DNA from: Rhytidiadelphus loreus
Taxonomy: Eukaryota; Streptophyta; Bryopsida; Hypnales; Hylocomiaceae
Direction: 5' to 3'
Assembly: GCA_947034895.1 (NCBI GenBank)
Contig: OX344762.1
Span: 45,178,760-45,242,759 of the forward strand
DNA length: 64,000 nucleotides
Part shown: piece after piece, positions 59,489 to 64,000 of the stretch
How the letters are laid out: each line of letters begins with the position of its first letter
How positions within the stretch are numbered: the stretch's first letter is position 1
The notes under the pieces: generated by a model
The model's input: the letters and a program-made list of their open reading frames with translations, nothing else
The model's database searches: none
What the model was told of the DNA's origin: nothing
Position numbers and translations under genes: made by a program

Positions 59489-59761
59489 AGCGGTGGCCGC
59501 CTACGTGGTAGTGGTTGCCACACAGTGCGACGTGATGTTGCCACGTGGCAATAGAAAAATAATTTTTAAAATTTTAAAATTATTAAAAAAAACAATAAAA
59601 CGACCAAATCAACAAAAACAGTAACAAAAAATCAACACTTTTGTGTTAAATACTGTCCAACTCAACCTTTGTAGCAAAATAAATCAACACTTCTGTGTTG
59701 GATTTTTGTTGTTTTGGTCAGTTATTTTCTACTAGTGATGGTGGAAAGTTAGACAAACAAT

Positions 59762-59962
59762 ATGGGATATGGAAAACACAAGAATTGTTACAAGTAGAAA
59801 TGCAGACTGCATTTAAACGTCTAGACATATGGGATATGGAAAACACAAGAATTGTTACAAGTAGAAATGCAGACTGCATTTAAACGTCTAGACATATGGG
59901 ATATGGAAAACACAAGAATTGTTACAAGTAGAAATGCAGACTGCATTTAAACGTCTAGACAT
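59762..59962 (+). repeat. 67-bp tandem repeat, three units
   Basis: Three near-identical units starting ATGGGATATGGAAAACACAA at 59,762, 59,829 and 59,896, each with TTTAAACGTCTAGACAT. The unit length is not a multiple of 3. Confidence 0.9.
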
Positions 59963-60194
59963 TTTCTGAGACGTCATGGAATACATCAAAAGTACATGTT
60001 GATGTCTCCTATGATGTTGGTATCAACACTAATATATAAGTAGATGTCATAGGTAGTTGTCTTTACAAACTTAGACACCGATCACAAAGCATCAGTGTAG
60101 ACATTTGTAGTTCTCATATATGGTGTTAAGGCATTGCATACAATTGTTTAGACCAGTGCTCTAAATGATACCAAGCAATGTATCATACAAGGAA

Positions 60195-60350
60195 TACATC
60201 TTGACAAAGGCCTAGAGATAGAAAGGATGTGGAGTTTTTTGTCTATAGTCAAGGCTCTTGCAACCACAAAGAGTTATTTGTTATCCACCCTAAATAAAAT
60301 TCTTACCTTTTGCGGAGTGGTTGACATTCGTGAGAAAGAAAATTGAACAT
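60195..60350 (+). pseudogene. Possible transposase relic (KDZ-like motif)
   Basis: An open frame reads GIHLDKGLEIERMWSFLSIV, then KALATTKSYLLSTLNKIL and TFCGVVDIREKEN before a stop. G.E.ER.WS.L followed by T and a helical stretch resembles the GEG.ERLWS.L region of KDZ-type transposases. The match is short and by eye, with no other catalytic residue seen. Could be a relic of the element that supplied the surrounding subterminal repeats, or chance. Confidence 0.22.
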
Positions 60351-60568
60351 TTTGAAAAGTTGTGTGCCGAATAGAGGTTAGGAGTAATGGAAGGCACTAT
60401 ACGTACTCTACCCAATCCATCATGAACATGGTTCAATTGCAAAATGATAGGGACTTTGATGGACTACAACCAATGCAAGAAGTTGACTCAATGTAGCATT
60501 CCATAGATGAAAAAAGAGCCTAATTTGTCATTGTGGGTGACAATGCAATTCCTGAGGTTGAAGCTTAA

Positions 60569-61489
60569 TCCCTGAAGGACCAAGGTCTTTTTCCTGCCAA
60601 AAAACAGTCAAAACTGCCATATCTATAGCAAAGAGTGAAAAAAAATGAAAATTGTTTTTTTTTTCATATCTAACCGTAGGATCTTACATCTAACTAGTAT
60701 GAGAGTGTGTGGGAAAAAAATTAGAATTTTTGACCGCATAGATTGCAAGATATCTGAGTTTAAAGTGAAAAAAATAAGTTTTCAGCACCTTGTAGGACTA
60801 GATTTTCTTACTTTGAACATTTTTAACTTAAAACTTTTGCACTACAGAGTTTTGAGATTTAAATCTTTATGGTGGAGAATTGAGTTGAGAGTCTAGGGGA
60901 AAAAAAATTCAAAAAAACTTAAGTATCATTCTTAAAGAAATTGTTAAATAGAAATAGGTACAAGATAGAAGGAAAATCTAAAATATTAATATATTTTAGA
61001 TGGAATTAAAATGCACTAATCTCAATGGTGGGATTGTTCTAGAAAGTAAATCAGACCATGTAAGAAAAAATTGAAAAAAAAAAAATTGCATTAAAAAATG
61101 AATCCTACAAGTTATTTCTTTCAAGAAGATGCTCTAACTGCCTGAAAAACAAGAATGTCCATAACTTGCTCATAACAAATCCAAATGAAATGAATGAAAG
61201 CTTTCTAGATAGACAAAAATATAATCTATGAGAAAAAAATATTTTAAAAAAAATTCAAAATTTTTTCTATGTTTTTTTTGCTGCCCGGACTGCCCATCCC
61301 CTCGTTTGAGCTTATTTGGTCATAACTTTTGTTCCCGGGCACCAATTGTGAAAAAAATTATATTCTCACAAAGCTTATCAATTTTTACATCTCCAAGAGA
61401 AGTTTCAAAAAATCACAACAAAATTTCTGCTCGTAGGTACCTGCCCAAAAACACATTTGTCCCCCGAGGGGACAATGGTCTTTTAGGGG
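60569..61489. mobile_element. TTAA-flanked TIR element, copy 2 (piggyBac-like, non-autonomous)
   Basis: 921 bp exactly between TTAA (60,565-60,568) and TTAA (61,490-61,493). Termini TCCCTGAAGGACCAAGG and, from the right, CCCCTAAAAGACCATTG. Aligned with copy 1 throughout, with shared landmarks: CTGCCATATCTATAGCAAAG, GTCCATAACTTGCTCATAAC, GCTGCCCGGA. The 110-codon frame at 61,228-61,560 runs out of the element and is not supported. Short termini beginning CCC and a TTAA duplication fit piggyBac-like elements; no transposase is present. Confidence 0.85.
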
Positions 61490-61688
61490 TTAATACGTCC
61501 ATGTTCTTTGTATATATGTGTGATAGCTTGCAAATGTCATGTAGAACATCTAAAGGATAGGGCAGCTTGTCTACTTCTATGTCTTCTACAAGAAACTGTT
61601 GTCTTAAAAACATTCATCGGGTGACAAAAGTAATGATTGTGGATGTTGGGTGTAATGTGTATGTGACATCATTTGAACAGGGAAGGTT

Positions 61689-63264
61689 CACTATAAGAAA
61701 CCCACATTTTTTTGAACGTTAGCAACAAACAAGGATGTTTTTCAAAACAAGAGCACAAAGATGGGATTGCAGCCATAGGAGGTAGAATTGAGTTCGATGT
61801 TTCAAAAAACGTTTGCATGTCATAGGTGGAACAAGTTGATGTCTTGTGCAACGGTAATGTTCTAAAAGACATCAAGAAAAATATAGTTGTGTTTTGTACA
61901 ATGTCCAAGAAAACACATAAATGCCACGTTGGCAAGAGGTTTTGGTTTAACTTTGGTTAAATTAGAGAAAGTTACTATAGATTGAGGTAAAACCCTGACC
62001 AAATATAAAATGCAGGGGAAGGTCACTAGGTCAGCCATTAGACAAGTAGTTTTTTTTAAATTTAAAAAAATTTAAAAAATTTAAAAAGTGCCAAGTGATG
62101 TGGCATTTGATTTACTTTTTATTTTTTATTTTTTATTTTCATTTGGCTTGGGTGCATCCCAACTCCATGATAATAAAAAATAAATCATAGTATAAACTAA
62201 ACTTGGTAAACTTCACTTCACTTAAATAGACTCAAATTCAAAAAATATCAAAAAATATGGCATCCAGCAAGGATGAGGTGGCATGCCATATCAACACACC
62301 TAGACACTTTCAAAAAGTTTAACAGTTTTTTTTTTGACATCAACTGAGACATCAATTGAGATGTCTAGATGTTTTTTGCAATATCAACTACGATGTCAAA
62401 TTTGACAGCTTTGTATAATTTTGAAAAATTACATATCCCATATAGTTTGTCATGCCTCCTACAGCCCTACTTGTATAAATAGTATGTCTTTTTATGTCTA
62501 TCATGTGACATAAATACCAAATATTGTGTATAGCGTATTGTGTATTTTGTACAATGTACTATGTATTTTGTATGGGCTATTTTTTATGGTGTATGTCAAA
62601 GTTGATGTTGCAAAATGTTTTAATGTCAAAGCTGACATCTCAGAAAATGTGTCAAAAGACATCTAAATAGATGTCGCCAAAAACAATATCAAATTTTTTG
62701 TTGACGTCTAAGTTGATGTTACTCAAAACAACATTAATCTTCTCAGACAATGTCACGTGAGATGCCACGTCAGCATTTTTCATGTCCATGTCACTGAATT
62801 TCCACGTCAGATGCCATGTCAACATTTTTCATGTCCACGTCATTGAATTTTCATGTCATATACCATGTCACATGCCACATTAGTTGTTTTTTTCCAAACT
62901 ACCTGCCCGTCATCTTTTTTTTTCACCTTGGGCAGTTATTTTCTTCTAGACTACAGTAATTTCTACTAATTTATCCACGGTTAAAATGAACTAGGGATGC
63001 TGACGTGGCAATGATTGTTTCCTCGGACAATCTTTGAAACATCATTATGTCTGCAATCATGTCTTTAACGGCATAGTTGTTTTTGCTAGCACCTAATGCT
63101 ATGACCATAATTTTCCTCTATTTTCTACAACATCCACATAAACGTACACTTTCATTGCATTTGTCTAGTAAACATTTCAATGTTCATGTGGACATAGTAT
63201 GTCTAGCCAAAGACATGCTACGTTTTGGGTTCGACATCCAAAAAAACACAGTTTTCTTTTAGTG
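61689..63264. mobile_element. CACTA-type non-autonomous element (1.58 kb)
   Basis: Left end CACTATAAGAAACCCAC, the same TIR as the foldback at 43,310. Right end read inward CACTAAAAGAAAACTGTG. No 3-bp duplication is evident (GTT left, TAA right). Subterminal words GACATCAACT.AGACATC and TGCCA(C/T)GTCA recur at 62,330-62,400 and 62,760-62,880. No transposase; the longest frames are short and unrecognised. Confidence 0.65.
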
Positions 63265-64000
63265 TAAACTCGTTTGGATAATCCTAACTTTCTTCAACGA
63301 GCTTGCGAAAGTAAGTTATGTATCCCAGTTCTAAGGGGATCAATGCCGTAGTACTAAAGACGAGGTTCCAACTACAAAACATTGATGATTTGGCAACAAC
63401 TAGACCATAATTTTGGCAGATGTAAGTCTAGGCCGAAGCTACAAGGTAGTAACAATCACCAAAGTTAGGATGGAATCATCAACACTTGCAAAAATTCCTA
63501 TGAATTCATTTGCCCATGAGATTGTATTGTGTACTGTGAGGAAGTTGATCCACTCATTTGGGGTTAAGCTCACAAGATTGTTGAATACTACTAGCTCCCT
63601 AACCGTTAGCCCAAATTTGTCCATTGTTTGTTGTCCTGAAATGAATGTGCATTTGATGGTGTCTCAAATGTACTTAAATTGCCACAATCCCCTCTTCATC
63701 AAGGTTGCTACTCTCACAAGTGAAAACCCATGTGCGTTATTCCCAAAGTATGTAGTCCACTATAAGGGGGCGGACAAAACTTTATTAGAGTTACACAACG
63801 TGGATGATGATATTTGTTTAACAAGTCATCTCCATGCTTGGAGGACACGGTCTCGTGCCCTTGATCCTTTGGAGGCTTGAAATTTGTATAGCATTGACCA
63901 CTGCATCATTACAAGCTACTGGGAAGAATGACAAACGGTATGGGATATTAAAAATGTAGTCATGATAGAGTTGGAAAGGAAGCGATGTTGACGTCGGTGC
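63265..64000. other. Unassigned region with a 155-codon frame
   Basis: The frame at 63,413-63,880 (plus) begins MADVSLGRSYKVVTITKV and ends TRSRALDPLEA; no domain is recognised, and the opposite strand also has an open frame. GACAAACGGTATGGGATATT near 63,930 resembles the 67-bp repeat start at 59,755, so it may be the interior of a larger transposon. Confidence 0.3.

Larger units (their letters stand above)
58585..59737. mobile_element. CACTA-type non-autonomous element
   Basis: 1,153 bp. Termini CACTAGTAGAAAATGATGTC and, from the right, CACTAGTAGAAAATAACTGA; ATG is duplicated on both sides (58,582-58,584 and 59,738-59,740). Many AACA(A/C)TTTTTTGTT(A/G)ATTT units fill both flanks. The interior contains a 349-bp foldback (59,011-59,359) and a tRNA-like segment (59,427-59,488). 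No transposase. Confidence 0.88.

Noticed and set aside
63413..63880. 155-codon frame as a host gene
   Set aside because: No domain recognised, opposite strand also open, and flanking sequence resembles transposon repeats; kept only as an unassigned region.

Overview
The window reads as nuclear DNA of a land plant with a large, repeat-dominated genome. Bulk DNA is AT-rich, a single recognisable host gene has six GT-AG exons and plant-type amino-acid transporter sequence, and almost everything else is transposable-element DNA. The lineage cannot be fixed from sequence alone. Several-kb LTRs, nested solo LTRs and many degenerate copies would suit a gymnosperm, fern, lycophyte or bryophyte better than a compact angiosperm, but that is inference.

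Layout. 1-7,165: copies of an unclassified repeat called here R, a 760-bp TIR element, a short LTR scrap (1,691-1,842) and a non-repetitive island (1,843-3,600) with one possible exon. 7,166-12,047: truncated long LTR L1 (minus) holding a TTAA-flanked 0.9-kb element. 12,048-13,424: R. 13,425-27,255: long LTR L3 (minus), broken by a PIF/Harbinger-like element and two solo LTRs, X1 and X2, each with a 5-bp target duplication. 27,256-32,041: two head-to-tail R units. 32,042-37,586: LTR, leader and frameshifted gag of a Ty3-type retrotransposon, fused to the interior of LTR L2 (37,587-42,105). 42,106-47,668: two more R units carrying a CACTA-type foldback, a third TTAA element and an 8-bp-TSD (hAT-like) element.

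48,600-54,100 (minus) holds the host gene: a complete LHT-type (lysine/histidine transporter-like) amino-acid permease of 464 residues, six coding exons, with its first exon and upstream region duplicated in tandem. 54,100-57,200 has a TA-flanked foldback element with a 98-nt hairpin, a possible unassigned exon, and two LINE tails. 57,540-64,000 is CACTA-type DNA with subterminal repeats, a tRNA-derived SINE-like head, and the cleanest TTAA-flanked element.

Because the repeats are present in several copies, paralogous empty sites inside the window show the target site of five insertions directly. The most unusual result is a three-copy, about 0.92-kb family with CCCCTAAAGGACCA-type termini and TTAA target duplications, the signature of piggyBac-like elements, with two empty TTAA sites visible here. 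The other candidate for novelty is R: 3.4-kb units, head-to-tail, each with a tRNA-like segment bearing a B box and a conserved 64-codon ORF.
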